NCBI RefSeq assembly: GCF_900156045.1
Contig: NZ_FTMX01000004.1
Coordinates: 310,001-374,000, forward strand
Direction: 5' to 3'
DNA: 64,000 bases
Source of the DNA: Peribacillus simplex
GTDB taxonomy: Bacteria > Bacillota > Bacilli > Bacillales > DSM-1321
A program made the position numbers and the translations under genes. Shown piece after piece: positions 53,368 to 62,548 of the stretch. Below the pieces are notes generated by a model that made no database searches, had not been told where the DNA came from, and saw only the letters and a list, made by a program, of their open reading frames with translations. Numbering within the stretch: the stretch's first letter is position 1; each line of letters begins with the position of its first letter.

Positions 53368-53796
53368 ATGGAAGAAACTCATTTGAAAAGGCGCGTGAAC
53401 GAAACGAAATTTCAAATTCAATGGGGTGATACAGACCGAGCAGGAATTGTCTATTATCCGAATTATTATAAATGGTTCGATTTAGCGGGTCATAATTTTT
53501 TTCGTTCCATGGATATGAGCCCTAAATATTTAGAAGAAGAGAAGAGAATCATCATTCCATTACTCGAAGCTAAGTGTACTTTTGAAAAACCGCTGTACTA
53601 TGACGATGAAGTGACAGTATACACTCATGTGAATGAGGTGAAAACGAAGACCATTCGTTTTCATCATGAGGTTTATTGTGGGGAAAAAAGGACTGGGTAT
53701 GGTTATGAAATTCGCGCATGGACTTCCATCGGGGATGATGGGTTCAAGGCTGTACCAATTCCGGAAAATGTAAAAAGACTATTAAAAGTCCTATAG
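53368..53796 (+). CDS. Acyl-CoA thioesterase, 4-hydroxybenzoyl-CoA type (hot-dog fold)
   Basis: The frame is open from 53338, but ATG at 53368 begins MEETHLKRRVNETKFQIQWG and gives 142 residues. The active-site text is WGDTDRAGIVYYPNYYKWFD, typical of the YbgC/4-hydroxybenzoyl-CoA thioesterase group. The best ribosome site (GGGAGG at 53346) is a little far, so another start is possible. It would release CoA from dead-end aromatic or acyl-CoA intermediates of the nearby paa pathway. PaaI has that role in other species, though this protein is more like YbgC. Confidence 0.83.
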   Translation: MEETHLKRRVNETKFQIQWGDTDRAGIVYYPNYYKWFDLAGHNFFRSMDMSPKYLEEEKRIIIPLLEAKCTFEKPLYYDDEVTVYTHVNEVKTKTIRFHHEVYCGEKRTGYGYEIRAWTSIGDDGFKAVPIPENVKRLLKVL

Positions 53797-53894
53797 CGGG
53801 ATATGAAGGGATGATTAACTCCAACAAGTTTGAAAATTGAACCAATTTAGATTACATTAAGAAGAAAAGGCTTTATGAGAACAGGAGAATCAAC

Positions 53895-54776
53895 ATGAAA
53901 CCAAGGTCATTATTGTATACTCTTTTTGGTGATTTCGTTCAATTCTACGGTGGGGAAGTATGGATTGGGACACTTATTAAAATGATGGGGCATTTTGGTG
54001 TTTCTGAATCCTCTGTGCGTGGAGCCATTCTCCGTCTTGTACAACAGGATTTAATTACTGGGCGAAAAATAGGTAATAAAAGCTATTATTCATTAACTCA
54101 AAAAGGGAAACGCAATATGGATGATGGTGTCAAACGTGTTTATACGATCCGGAATAATCATTGGGATGGTTTGTGGAGAGTTGTTACCTACTCCATCCCT
54201 GAGGAGAAGCGAGTGCTGAGGAATCAAGTGCGTAAGGAATTGAGCTGGACAGGTTTCGGGCTTTTGTCCAATAGTATTTGGGTCAGTCCCAATCCATTGG
54301 AAAAACAAGTTCTGACCTTGATGGATACATATGATTTAAATGACTACCTGATTATTTTCAGTTCCAGCCAAGTCATCACCCACTCAAATGAAGAGATTTT
54401 ACGTGCTTGTTGGGATTTAAATGAAATAAACAAAAACTATTTAACTTTCATACAGCAATATGAAACGAAGCTTCAGGACATGCAGCAGGCTGTATGGGAA
54501 GATAGCATTTCAAATGAAGAATGTTTTTATGAACGAACCCGGCTTGTTCACGAATATAGGAAGTTCCTTTTCCTGGACCCTGGTTTCCCGCTAGATTTAT
54601 TACCTGAAGACTGGCATGGAATCAAGGCTAGGGAGCTATTTTGGAATATTCATCAGCTTACCTCGGTCAAAGCAGTGAAATATTTTGAATCAATCATGGA
54701 ATACCCTCCTGATAAGGCAGGATTTGTAAATCGCGAGAAAGCAATTAACCCTTTTTCAGAAATCTATCATGATTAA
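53895..54776 (+). CDS. paaX: PaaX family repressor of phenylacetate catabolism
   Basis: This 293-residue regulator has an N-terminal winged helix (MKPRSLLYTLFGDFVQFYGG, then LRLVQQDLITGRKIGNKSYYSLT) and a PaaX C-terminal domain (from about residue 100, WDGLWRVVTYSIPEEKR...). PaaX binds phenylacetyl-CoA and releases its operators. The repressor lies in front of the oxygenase genes, with a decayed gene and an MBL hydrolase between. Repeats at the paaA promoter are candidate binding sites. Confidence 0.88.
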   Translation: MKPRSLLYTLFGDFVQFYGGEVWIGTLIKMMGHFGVSESSVRGAILRLVQQDLITGRKIGNKSYYSLTQKGKRNMDDGVKRVYTIRNNHWDGLWRVVTYSIPEEKRVLRNQVRKELSWTGFGLLSNSIWVSPNPLEKQVLTLMDTYDLNDYLIIFSSSQVITHSNEEILRACWDLNEINKNYLTFIQQYETKLQDMQQAVWEDSISNEECFYERTRLVHEYRKFLFLDPGFPLDLLPEDWHGIKARELFWNIHQLTSVKAVKYFESIMEYPPDKAGFVNREKAINPFSEIYHD

Positions 54777-54839
54777 GAGGGGAGGTTTTACGCAGTAAAA
54801 AATCCATGTTACAGAAAAAGGTTTGGAAAAGCTGGATGC

Positions 54840-55010
54840 CTTGATTATGAGATATGTGCGATTAATAAGGGGAATGCTACTAATTTACCAAAGGCATTGC
54901 TATTGGATCAAAGGCGTATGAGTTAACAGTCGTAACAGGAGATAGAAAGGAAGCTTTGCTTGCCTTTCAACACAACTGGAAACCAGTTTTAGGGAGTGAT
55001 GATCATTACT
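54840..55010 (+). pseudogene. Possible enoyl-CoA hydratase C-terminal remnant
   Basis: One frame reads FTKGIAIGSKAYELTVVTGD followed by RKEALLAFQHNWKPVLGSDD to TGA at 55008-55010. The pattern YELTVVTGDRKEALLAF...KPV resembles the last helices of crotonase-family enzymes. Earlier parts are in other frames (KGLEKLDAL...). The stop overlaps the start of the MBL gene, as if it had once been an operon partner. The likeness is by eye only. Confidence 0.35.
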
Positions 55011-55985
55011 GAGCCATCAGGGAACTATCAACAATTAACGGAGTATTTAATTCGCATAGGCATACCTGTTCCATTCCCCATGAAGCATGTTTATTGTTAT
55101 TTATTTCGAATGAAAGAAGAAATCGTACTGGTGGATGTTGGGTTTCCAACAGAAGTCGCCAAGAAGTATTGGGAAGAAGTCCTTGAAGAGTTGTGCATTA
55201 AACCAACAGATATATCAAAGATTATCCTGACCCATTTTCACCCTGATCATACTGGTTTAATCAGCTGGATGCAGCAAAAAACCGGTGCTCGCGTTTATAT
55301 GAGTGATGCGGAAGCCCAAATGATTAAAACTGTCTTTGGGGGGAATACAAAACAGGCTGAAGCAATATACGAATTATTTGGTAAACATTCCGTACCTGAG
55401 CCTTTGTTGACAAAAGTGAGAGAAAACGTATTGTTTTTTTCGAATAAAGTGAGTCCGCTTCCTGAGATTGAGGGTATTCAAGAAACCTATATAGATAGTC
55501 CTGGAGGAAGATGGAGCGTCAAAACATATGGCGGTCATGCGGAGGGACATTTATGTTTTTATCAAGAGACCCAAAAAATCATGTTAATAGGCGATGTAGT
55601 CTTGAATAAGATCACTCCGAATATTAGTCTTTGGCCAAATTCCGATCAAAACCCTCTAAAAAGTTACTTTTCTACTTTGTATCAACTTGTTGATCAGGAT
55701 GTGAACATTGCATATCCTGCCCATGGAACACCAATAGTGAATCTTGCCCAGCGGGCTAAGGAAATCATTGAACATCATCATGAACGTTTAGCGACCATTT
55801 TAACCATTCTGGAATCAAAAAAAGACGCGTATAAGATTACGGAAAAGCTTTTTCAACATAAGAAGCTCACTGATCATCAATGGCGATTCGCCATTGCGGA
55901 AACGTTAGCACATCTGGAATATTTAGTTGAAGAAAAAAGAATACAAAAAATTTCAAATGGCGGAATGTTTCGCTACGAATTATAA
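54996..55985 (+). CDS. MBL-fold metallo-hydrolase
   Basis: This 329-residue protein has the metal ligands of metallo-beta-lactamase fold hydrolases: THFHPDHTGL (about residue 79), a histidine in YGGHAEGHLCFY, and the aspartate in LIGDVVLNKITPN. The last 75 residues (PAHGTPIVNL, then helices) complete a glyoxalase II-like domain plus a helix-rich tail. GTG at 54996 or ATG at 54999 can start it; both are close to AGGGAG. In this setting it may hydrolyse a thioester or lactone intermediate, but its substrate is not known. Confidence 0.83.
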   Translation: MMIITEPSGNYQQLTEYLIRIGIPVPFPMKHVYCYLFRMKEEIVLVDVGFPTEVAKKYWEEVLEELCIKPTDISKIILTHFHPDHTGLISWMQQKTGARVYMSDAEAQMIKTVFGGNTKQAEAIYELFGKHSVPEPLLTKVRENVLFFSNKVSPLPEIEGIQETYIDSPGGRWSVKTYGGHAEGHLCFYQETQKIMLIGDVVLNKITPNISLWPNSDQNPLKSYFSTLYQLVDQDVNIAYPAHGTPIVNLAQRAKEIIEHHHERLATILTILESKKDAYKITEKLFQHKKLTDHQWRFAIAETLAHLEYLVEEKRIQKISNGGMFRYEL

Positions 55986-56030
55986 CAAATAAAACGAGTT
56001 GCACTTTTGTGCATCTCGTTTTATTTGTTT
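55984..56030 (+). terminator. Terminator after the MBL hydrolase
   Basis: A long stem of about 20 pairs (AACAAATAAAACGAG with CTCGTTTTATTTGTT, then TGCAC/GTGCA) around TTTT. Confidence 0.8.
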
Positions 56031-56040
56031 TCTGAAAAAT

Positions 56041-56080
56041 CTGATAAAGTGTTGACTAACCAGATAAAGTAAATTATTAT
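56041..56080 (+). promoter_or_regulatory. paaA promoter with two direct repeats (PaaX operator candidates)
   Basis: TTGACT (56052-56057) and TATTAT (56075-56080) are 17 bases apart. CTGATAAAGT (56041-56050) and CAGATAAAGT (56061-56070) are direct repeats 20 bases apart, about two helical turns, one before and one after the -35 box. Confidence 0.65.
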
Positions 56081-56134
56081 ATTACTTATATAAGACGATA
56101 GTTCAAAAAACATAATATGATGGGGGAGAGACAG

Positions 56135-57073
56135 ATGACAGGGTTTACAAATGATTTGATGGGCAAGATCCAAGCCGGGTTTGTGGTCGAGAGACTGGAA
56201 GATATGGATGAAAACTATAAAAAGGCATTGAAACAAACTTTGATGATAGTTGCGGATACAGAATTATTAAGTGTTCCGCCACTTCTGACTGTTTATAAAG
56301 ATGCCCCCAATTTAAATTACAAAATCACGGCACTTGCTGTGATGCAGGATGAAATCGGCCATGCGCATATTGCGTACAGATTATTAAAGGATTTAGGAGA
56401 AAACGTACAATTCATGTTATATGAGCGATCGCCAAATAGATGGAAGAATCCATATGCTTTTGATTTTAAATTAGATAACTGGGTTGAACTGGGAGTATTC
56501 AACGGATTATTTGATCGAGCAGGTTACACCTTATTGGGAGATGCGCACCAACATACTTCATACGGACCTTGGAAACGGGCATTGGTCAAGGTTGATAAGG
56601 AGGAACTATTCCATTTAAGAAACGGAGAAATCATAATGAAGGCAGCCATGAAAGATCCTGAAACGGCTAAGCAGGTTCAAGACGCTATTGATTGGATGTT
56701 CATCATGTCCCTTGAATTCTTCGGTGTAGCAGATAACTTGAAAAGCAGGTCAGCCCAACTGGATTATAAATTGAAAGGAAAGACTAATGATGAATTAAGG
56801 CAGAAATGGATGTCCACTGCCGTTCCTTTCTGTGAATCCCTCGGACTTAATGTACCTGCTCATTACGATGAAGGGACTGGAAGGTATGAATTGAAAGTTC
56901 CTTTTCCATGTAAATTCGATGTGGAAAACAAGCGGTGGAAATATGATGAACCCGATACGTGGGATAATGTCATCAACCGTTTTAAGCAGCGTGGTCCACA
57001 AAATCAGGAGTTCGTTAACCGGATTCAAAAAGGATATCAGCTACTTGATGCATATCGAAATGAGGCGATTTAG
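56135..57073 (+). CDS. paaA: Phenylacetyl-CoA 1,2-epoxidase, catalytic subunit PaaA
   Basis: The frame is open from 56117; ATG at 56135 follows GGGGGAGAG and gives 312 residues. It has the ferritin-like fold with diiron ligands in the first EIGHAHIAYRLL-type motif (MQDEIGHAHIAYR near residue 77) and the later KEELFHLRNGE. PaaA makes the ring-1,2-epoxide of phenylacetyl-CoA with O2. It is the first gene of paaA-paaD-paaB-paaC. The paaE reductase is not in this window. Confidence 0.93.
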   Translation: MTGFTNDLMGKIQAGFVVERLEDMDENYKKALKQTLMIVADTELLSVPPLLTVYKDAPNLNYKITALAVMQDEIGHAHIAYRLLKDLGENVQFMLYERSPNRWKNPYAFDFKLDNWVELGVFNGLFDRAGYTLLGDAHQHTSYGPWKRALVKVDKEELFHLRNGEIIMKAAMKDPETAKQVQDAIDWMFIMSLEFFGVADNLKSRSAQLDYKLKGKTNDELRQKWMSTAVPFCESLGLNVPAHYDEGTGRYELKVPFPCKFDVENKRWKYDEPDTWDNVINRFKQRGPQNQEFVNRIQKGYQLLDAYRNEAI

Positions 57074-57400
57074 ATGGGTGGGGTGTTATATAAGGATCCG
57101 GTATTAATCCATGCGTTACAAGAAGTTTCTGATCCTGAATTTCCTATAAGCATCGTGGATATGGGCTTGATTTATGGTGTAGAAAAGCAAGGGGATACAG
57201 CGTATGTAACGATGACCTATACTTCAACGGGATGCGGGTGCATGCAGTGGATTGAGAGTGATATTAAAAAAAGGCTTCTTCAAGAAGAAAGTGTTCATGC
57301 AGTGGAAATAGAGGTGGTTTGGAGTCCAGCTTGGACGGTCGACCAAATGAGTGAAGCAGGCAGGCAGATATTAAAGTCCTGGGGGGTCAGTTCAAAATGA
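57074..57400 (+). CDS. paaD: PaaD N-terminal part, MIP18 (DUF59) domain
   Basis: This 108-residue protein contains the MIP18/DUF59 domain seen in the N-terminal half of PaaD: LIHALQEVSDPEFPISIVDMGLIYGV (in pieces), then TYTSTGCGCMQWIESDI and VVWSPAWTVDQMSEAGRQIL. In PaaD of Proteobacteria a zinc ribbon follows, but this gene stops and the ribbon is coded separately at 58269. The protein helps mature or deliver Fe/S to the epoxidase complex. Its start abuts the paaA stop, and its stop overlaps the next ATG by 4 bases. Confidence 0.85.
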   Translation: MGGVLYKDPVLIHALQEVSDPEFPISIVDMGLIYGVEKQGDTAYVTMTYTSTGCGCMQWIESDIKKRLLQEESVHAVEIEVVWSPAWTVDQMSEAGRQILKSWGVSSK

Positions 57401-57627
57401 GTGATAATAAGGTCCAAAACTTTGAATATGATGTGTTTTCAAGAATCAATCGTGGTGATGACTTAATGCATATTGGAACAGTTGAAGCAGATAATGATGA
57501 GTTGGCACGTGTTTATGCCCGTTATGTTTATGATGAAGAAAAATGGGTGGAAATGTTTATAGTCAAACGGGAAAACATGATTTGCATTAGAGAAGCAGAA
57601 CCATTTTTTAAGAAAAGGGTGATTTAA
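57397..57627 (+). CDS. paaB: Phenylacetyl-CoA epoxidase structural subunit PaaB
   Basis: This 76-residue protein begins MSDNKVQNFEYDVFSRINRG and continues DELARVYARYVYDEEKWVEM, the usual short PaaB, which bridges the two PaaAC dimers. Its ATG overlaps the paaD end by 4 bases and the next gene follows after one base. Translational coupling is likely. Confidence 0.9.
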   Translation: MSDNKVQNFEYDVFSRINRGDDLMHIGTVEADNDELARVYARYVYDEEKWVEMFIVKRENMICIREAEPFFKKRVI

Positions 57628-57628
57628 T

Positions 57629-58279
57629 ATGGTGAATTCAACAAATGGCAACACTGAATTGATTACCTTGATAGAAACGATTGCTGATAATAAATTCATT
57701 TTAGGAGATCGTCTTGTTGAGGTCGGTGTCAGTGGTCCAGACTTAGAAGGGACCCTTGCCGCTATTGCAATGGCCCAATCGGAGCTAGGTCATGCCCGCC
57801 TTCTCTATAATTGGGGAACGAATTTGAAGAGCGGAAAAGGCAGCAAAAAGGAAGTGAAGGAACAAACGGGTAAAGCGTTTGACAGCATTGTTCAAATCGG
57901 GGAGTGGATACAACTGATTGCAGGGCTCTATTCTATGAATACGGCACTCAATACTTTGATAACCGCTTTGACCAGCCATCAAAAAGGCAGTGAAATCGAA
58001 CTGCAATTCAATAAATTGGCAAGAGAACAGTTAGAGCATATTTTGTACTCGAAAAACTGGGCACTCAAGTTACTGAATGATGGAGGCTCAATTCCTGCCC
58101 GTTTTGGGAGAGCATTTAAACTTTGTGAACAAGAAGTAATTACTTGGTTGAAACAAGTGGAAAACAATAGTGTGCTTATTGAAAACGAGATCCTTCCTGT
58201 AAATAGTAATTTAGTAAACTCCTATAAGGAAGCTTTGATCCCGCGTTTAAGGGACGAGGAGATAATAAATGCCCGCTGA
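57629..58279 (+). CDS. paaC: Phenylacetyl-CoA epoxidase structural subunit PaaC
   Basis: This 216-residue protein is a ferritin-like PaaC: IETIADNKFILGDRLVEVGV, then AMAQSELGHARLLYNWG and later REQLEHILYSKNWALKLL. PaaC lacks the active iron pair but is required for PaaA stability. E-x-x-H pairs are present (ELGHAR, EQLEHIL). It overlaps the zinc-ribbon gene by 11 bases. Confidence 0.92.
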   Translation: MVNSTNGNTELITLIETIADNKFILGDRLVEVGVSGPDLEGTLAAIAMAQSELGHARLLYNWGTNLKSGKGSKKEVKEQTGKAFDSIVQIGEWIQLIAGLYSMNTALNTLITALTSHQKGSEIELQFNKLAREQLEHILYSKNWALKLLNDGGSIPARFGRAFKLCEQEVITWLKQVENNSVLIENEILPVNSNLVNSYKEALIPRLRDEEIINAR

Positions 58280-58457
58280 AAAGGAGAATCCGGCATGTCC
58301 ATTTTGTGATGGCAAAAATGTTGAATTATATTCATCCTTCGGTACTGCACAGCTCGTTAGGCAATTCTATTGCCTAAACTGTAAAACGGTTTTTGAGAGT
58401 ATACGATGGAAAGGTTCTTCTGATCGGCCTCATGAGCCAACTGATCCTAATGGGTAG
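58269..58457 (+). CDS. PaaD C-terminal zinc-ribbon domain as a separate protein
   Basis: This 62-residue protein carries CPFCDGKNVELYSSFGTAQL followed by YCLNCKTVFESI, a four-cysteine zinc ribbon that matches the C-terminal half of full-length PaaD (there CP-x-C...YRCxxC). The gene overlaps the end of paaC by 11 bases, with GAGGAG before the ATG. In this operon the two halves of PaaD are thus two proteins. The pair presumably associates. Confidence 0.8.
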   Translation: MPAEKENPACPFCDGKNVELYSSFGTAQLVRQFYCLNCKTVFESIRWKGSSDRPHEPTDPNG

Positions 58458-58797
58458 TCATTACTTGCTAAAAGCCTTTCCAGTGCATTTTGCACTTGTG
58501 AATGTGTAAAATATTGGGGTGGATATCAGACTATAAGTTTCATAGCCTGTGGAATTACTTTACCCTTGATTGGAGGTTTGACTGATTTGAAAGCGGTTAC
58601 TGAATGAAAAAGAGCATTGGCGGGAAGGGGACTTGCTCAAATTAGGTCGTATAGCGTTTCCAAATGAATGGCCTTTTTCCACAAAGGAGATTTTTAAAAT
58701 GGAAGGTTAGTGAATTTATCCGGCTTGTATGGCAGCCGTCCTTCTTTATGGAATAAAGGAGACAGTGGATGACGTGTCTAAAACCAGTAGCTTTTTT
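58458..58797. other. Gap with a possible coding remnant
   Basis: One frame at about 58595-58710 reads LLNEKEHWREGDLLKLGRIA then FPNEWPFSTKEIFKMEG to TAG. It has no start or ribosome site and I do not recognise it; it may be the end of a lost gene. Confidence 0.3.
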
Positions 58798-58811
58798 AGG
58801 AGGGTAAATGT

Positions 58812-60413
58812 GTGATAAAAACCGAATGTAAAATTAGAGGACTGGGCGCGATGTACAATGCTTCCTATAATTTCTTCCAGAAAAACATTGAGGCAGGCAA
58901 GGGGGATAAAACCGCTATTTATTATGAAAATCAATCTTATACCTATCAAGATATCGATACCCTTGGTAATCAATTTGGTGCGGCATTAAAAGAATTGGGG
59001 ATGGAGATGGAACAGCGCGTCCTGCTTTTATTACATGATTCTCCGGAATTCATCATCAGTTTCTTCGGTGCAATAAAGGTTGGTGCAATCCCGATTCCAA
59101 CCAATACGCTTTTGCCCATAAAGGATTATGAGTATCTTTTGAATAATAGCCGTTCTAAAGTGTTGGTTACTACTTGTGAACAATGGGAGAAGTTAAAGCT
59201 TGTTAAAAATAGATTGCTTTTCTTGAGGCATGTCGTCTTGGTTGATGGGGTTGATCTGAAACTGAAGGAAGAAAACGAACATTCTTTCCAGACTCTTACT
59301 CGCAGGCAAAATAAAGACCTGCCTCCTTGTTTTAGCAACATTAATGATCAAGCATTCTGGCTCTATACTTCAGGAAGTACAGGTGAGCCAAAAGGGGTTA
59401 TTCACCTTCAAACCGATATGGAAGAAGCCTTCAAAAACTACGCCAAGAACATTTTGCAAATCACCGAAAATGATATTACTTTTTCGGCTTCGAAGCTTTT
59501 CTTTGCTTATGGTTTGGGAAACGCGATGTATTTTCCTTTTGGAGCTGGGGCAACCACTGTTTTAATGCCGGACCGGCCGACTGCAGAAAAGGTATTCGAG
59601 ACGATAGAGAAGTATCGTCCAACCATTTTTTTTGGTGTCCCGACTCTGTATGGATCGATGCTCAATTACCTTGAGAAGACGAAGGAAACCTATGATCTTT
59701 CTTCAATTAGACTTTGCGTATCAGCAGGAGAGGCACTGCCGGCTTCTTATATCGAACAATGGAAAAGAGTTTTCGGATTGGATATTATTGACGGAATTGG
59801 TTCGACCGAATCACTTCATATATACCTTTCCAATCAAGCAGATGATATTCGGCAAGGAAGCACAGGAAAAATCGTTCCCGGTTACGAAGCTAAAATAGTG
59901 GATGAACAAGGTCATGAAACTCAGGTGAATGAAGTGGGAGATTTATTAATTAAGGGAGAAAGCATTGCAGCTTCTTATTGGAATCTCAATGAAGAAAACA
60001 AAAAGAAGTTTATTGGTAATTGGCTGGTGACTGGAGATAAATACTTCAAGGATGAAGATGGCTTCTATTGGTACGCGGGCCGCAATGATGACATGATGAA
60101 GGTAAATGGAATTTGGGTATCGCCAATAGAAATAGAAAATGCACTCTTATCACATCCCGATATACTGGAAACGGCGGTTGTTGCTGTAAAGGATGAAAAT
60201 GGTTTAGTAAAGCCAAAAGCCTTTATCGTATTAAAAGCTGATGCGGAATCAGGTGAAGGAGTAAAAGCGGAATTAAAAGGGTTTGTCAAAAAAGTGTTAG
60301 CACCGTATAAATATCCTCGTGACATTGAATTCGTGAACGAGTTACCAAAGACTTCGACAGGAAAGATACAAAGATTTAAATTAAGAGAGTCAGAGATCAA
60401 ATCACAATCGTAA
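58812..60413 (+). CDS. Benzoate-CoA ligase family acyl-CoA synthetase
   Basis: This 533-residue ligase starts at GTG 58812 behind TAGGAGGG. It has the adenylate-forming signature LYTSGSTGEPKGVIH, the GIGSTESLHIYLS loop, and the C-terminal YAGRNDDMMKVNGIWVSPIEIE and TSTGKIQRFKLRE. The order and spacing match benzoate-CoA ligases (BCL family) rather than PaaK. In this cluster it may activate phenylacetate, benzoate or another aromatic acid with CoA. It lies downstream of the paa genes but with its own start signals. Confidence 0.85.
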   Translation: MIKTECKIRGLGAMYNASYNFFQKNIEAGKGDKTAIYYENQSYTYQDIDTLGNQFGAALKELGMEMEQRVLLLLHDSPEFIISFFGAIKVGAIPIPTNTLLPIKDYEYLLNNSRSKVLVTTCEQWEKLKLVKNRLLFLRHVVLVDGVDLKLKEENEHSFQTLTRRQNKDLPPCFSNINDQAFWLYTSGSTGEPKGVIHLQTDMEEAFKNYAKNILQITENDITFSASKLFFAYGLGNAMYFPFGAGATTVLMPDRPTAEKVFETIEKYRPTIFFGVPTLYGSMLNYLEKTKETYDLSSIRLCVSAGEALPASYIEQWKRVFGLDIIDGIGSTESLHIYLSNQADDIRQGSTGKIVPGYEAKIVDEQGHETQVNEVGDLLIKGESIAASYWNLNEENKKKFIGNWLVTGDKYFKDEDGFYWYAGRNDDMMKVNGIWVSPIEIENALLSHPDILETAVVAVKDENGLVKPKAFIVLKADAESGEGVKAELKGFVKKVLAPYKYPRDIEFVNELPKTSTGKIQRFKLRESEIKSQS

Positions 60414-60531
60414 ACAAGAAGGAGGATTCAATTCCTTGAATGTGGACTCAAAATGAATGCCTACAATAAGGGGGATTCATCCAGCATGAAAAAATATTAA
60501 ATTGTCATTTGAATGGTGGGGGGCGAGAATA

Positions 60532-62319
60532 GTGAATGCAAGAGCATACCGGCATGAATTGATCGAAGTGGCACAAGGACAACGACCCGCTGATATGTTC
60601 ATAAAAGGCGGAACTGTTATTAATGTATATTCCGGTGAATTTCTTCAGCAAAATATTGCGCTGTATAAGGACTGCATTGCATATGTAGGGGAAAATGAAG
60701 TGAAGATAGATGAAAACACCACTGTAATAGATGCAAATGGTATGTATGTATCTCCAGGATTCATTGAAACTCATGCACATCCCTGGGTTATATACAATCC
60801 TATAAGTATCACCGCAAAAGTATTGCCATTGGGAACTACCACTACAGTGAATGATAATCTATTTTTTTATTTGCACTTAGGTCACTCGGGCTTCAAAAAG
60901 CTTCTAGGCGAGTTGAAGAAACTGCCAGGAAACTTTTTTTGGTTAATAAGATTAGTTTCACAGGCTGGATATCCAGGTGAAAGGGATTGGTTCAATAAAG
61001 AGGATATAATGGACCTTCTTTCGATTGAAGAAGTACTTGGAACGGCAGAAGTGACTCGTTGGCCTTTACTATACAAAGGGGATTCGGTTTTACTCGATAT
61101 TATAGATGCGGCTAAAAAAATGGGGAAAGTGGCAGATGGGCATAATGCGGGGTGCTCTTTTGAAAAATTAAATTCGATTGCAGCTTCAGGTATAAGTGCC
61201 TGTCATGAAGCGATAACCGCGGAAGAGGCCCTGGATCGTTTACGGTTGGGTTTATGGACAGTCTTAAGAAACAGTTCGCTTCGTCCGGACTTGTCAAAAA
61301 TAATCAAGCTGATTACTGATGGACAGGTAAGTACCGGCAGGATCTTGATGACTACGGATGGTCCGCATCCATCTTTTATTGAAAAAGAAGGATTCGTAGA
61401 TGGACTTGTAAGGCAGGCTGTGGAACATGGAGTCCCGGTTATGGAAGCCATTCAGATGGTCACCATCAATGCGGCTACATACCTTAAACAAGACGATTAT
61501 ATTGGCGGATTGGCTCCGGGTAAAAAAGCGGATATATTATTGTTGCCTGATTTGGAGCAGTTTCGTCCGGACTTAGTGATCTCAAACGGGAGAATTGTTG
61601 CAAAAAATGGAGAGTTGACGATCAAGATGCCAGATTTGGATTGGGATATGCATTTACCTGAAAGTACATTCTCCTTTTCAAGAGGAATTCTGGCAAATCA
61701 TGATTTGTATCTATATCCACACACCTCTTCAAATGATTCAGTCCCTGTTATTCATTTTGTTAGCAATGTAATAACCGAACTGAAAAATTTGGTTCTCCCA
61801 GCCAAGAATGGTTATGTCGATCTTTCGGCCAAAGAGGGACTAATGTATGCAGCTCTTATCGATAGAAAGGGGGAGTGGGTTACAAAAGGTATTTTAGAAA
61901 ATTTTGCGTTGAATTTAGACGGTATAGCCTCGACCTTTAATACAACGACTGACTTGCTCACCATCGGAAGAAATCCAGAGGCGATGGCAAAAGCTGCTTC
62001 AAGAGTTCATGAACTGGGAGGAGGAATCGTAATTGTCGATGGCCATGAAATAATACTTGAAATTCCTTTACAGGTTACGGGAATGATGACTTCTGATCCT
62101 TCATTTGATAAGGCAGTTGAATTTAATGATAAATTATTAAAGGTGCTCCAAGCGAGAGGATATCCTTTTCACGACATTTTGTATACTTTATTATTTTTAA
62201 CTTGCGACTTTCTTCCTGGACTGCGATTAAATCCCTTTGGTCTATATGATGTGAAAACCGATAGAATCTTATTTCCTTCCACATCCATGACGAACTTTTT
62301 AAACGAATTGAAAGCGTAG
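60532..62319 (+). CDS. Adenine deaminase-like amidohydrolase
   Basis: The frame is open from TTG 60502, but GTG at 60532 follows GGTGGGGGGCGAG and gives about 595 residues. It has the amidohydrolase core with FIETHAHPWVIY (metal ligands), HNAGCSFEKLNSIAASGISACHEAI (in pieces), TTDGPHPSFIE and the last ADILLLPDLEQ stretch. The C-terminal part (from about 400) is the adenine deaminase C-terminal domain. Bacillus YerA is the nearest known relative, and it lacks a proven reaction. Adenine to hypoxanthine is possible but not sure. Confidence 0.8.
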   Translation: MNARAYRHELIEVAQGQRPADMFIKGGTVINVYSGEFLQQNIALYKDCIAYVGENEVKIDENTTVIDANGMYVSPGFIETHAHPWVIYNPISITAKVLPLGTTTTVNDNLFFYLHLGHSGFKKLLGELKKLPGNFFWLIRLVSQAGYPGERDWFNKEDIMDLLSIEEVLGTAEVTRWPLLYKGDSVLLDIIDAAKKMGKVADGHNAGCSFEKLNSIAASGISACHEAITAEEALDRLRLGLWTVLRNSSLRPDLSKIIKLITDGQVSTGRILMTTDGPHPSFIEKEGFVDGLVRQAVEHGVPVMEAIQMVTINAATYLKQDDYIGGLAPGKKADILLLPDLEQFRPDLVISNGRIVAKNGELTIKMPDLDWDMHLPESTFSFSRGILANHDLYLYPHTSSNDSVPVIHFVSNVITELKNLVLPAKNGYVDLSAKEGLMYAALIDRKGEWVTKGILENFALNLDGIASTFNTTTDLLTIGRNPEAMAKAASRVHELGGGIVIVDGHEIILEIPLQVTGMMTSDPSFDKAVEFNDKLLKVLQARGYPFHDILYTLLFLTCDFLPGLRLNPFGLYDVKTDRILFPSTSMTNFLNELKA

Positions 62320-62548
62320 AAAAGAATAAATGATAGGAGTATTTAATTTTGCACATATAGTATTAAATATGCGATGGTAATATTATTCAATTATTGGATG
62401 AGCCTATGTAGGAATAGAGGAACTGTGTTTCAAAAATATAATGCCCTACTCGCCACAAGTACAAGTTTTATTAGAAATGAATTTAGAAGAATTATGGCAA
62501 GTACCTAGTGATTAAGGAGCGAGATTCAAAGTTATCTATCATAAGTGT

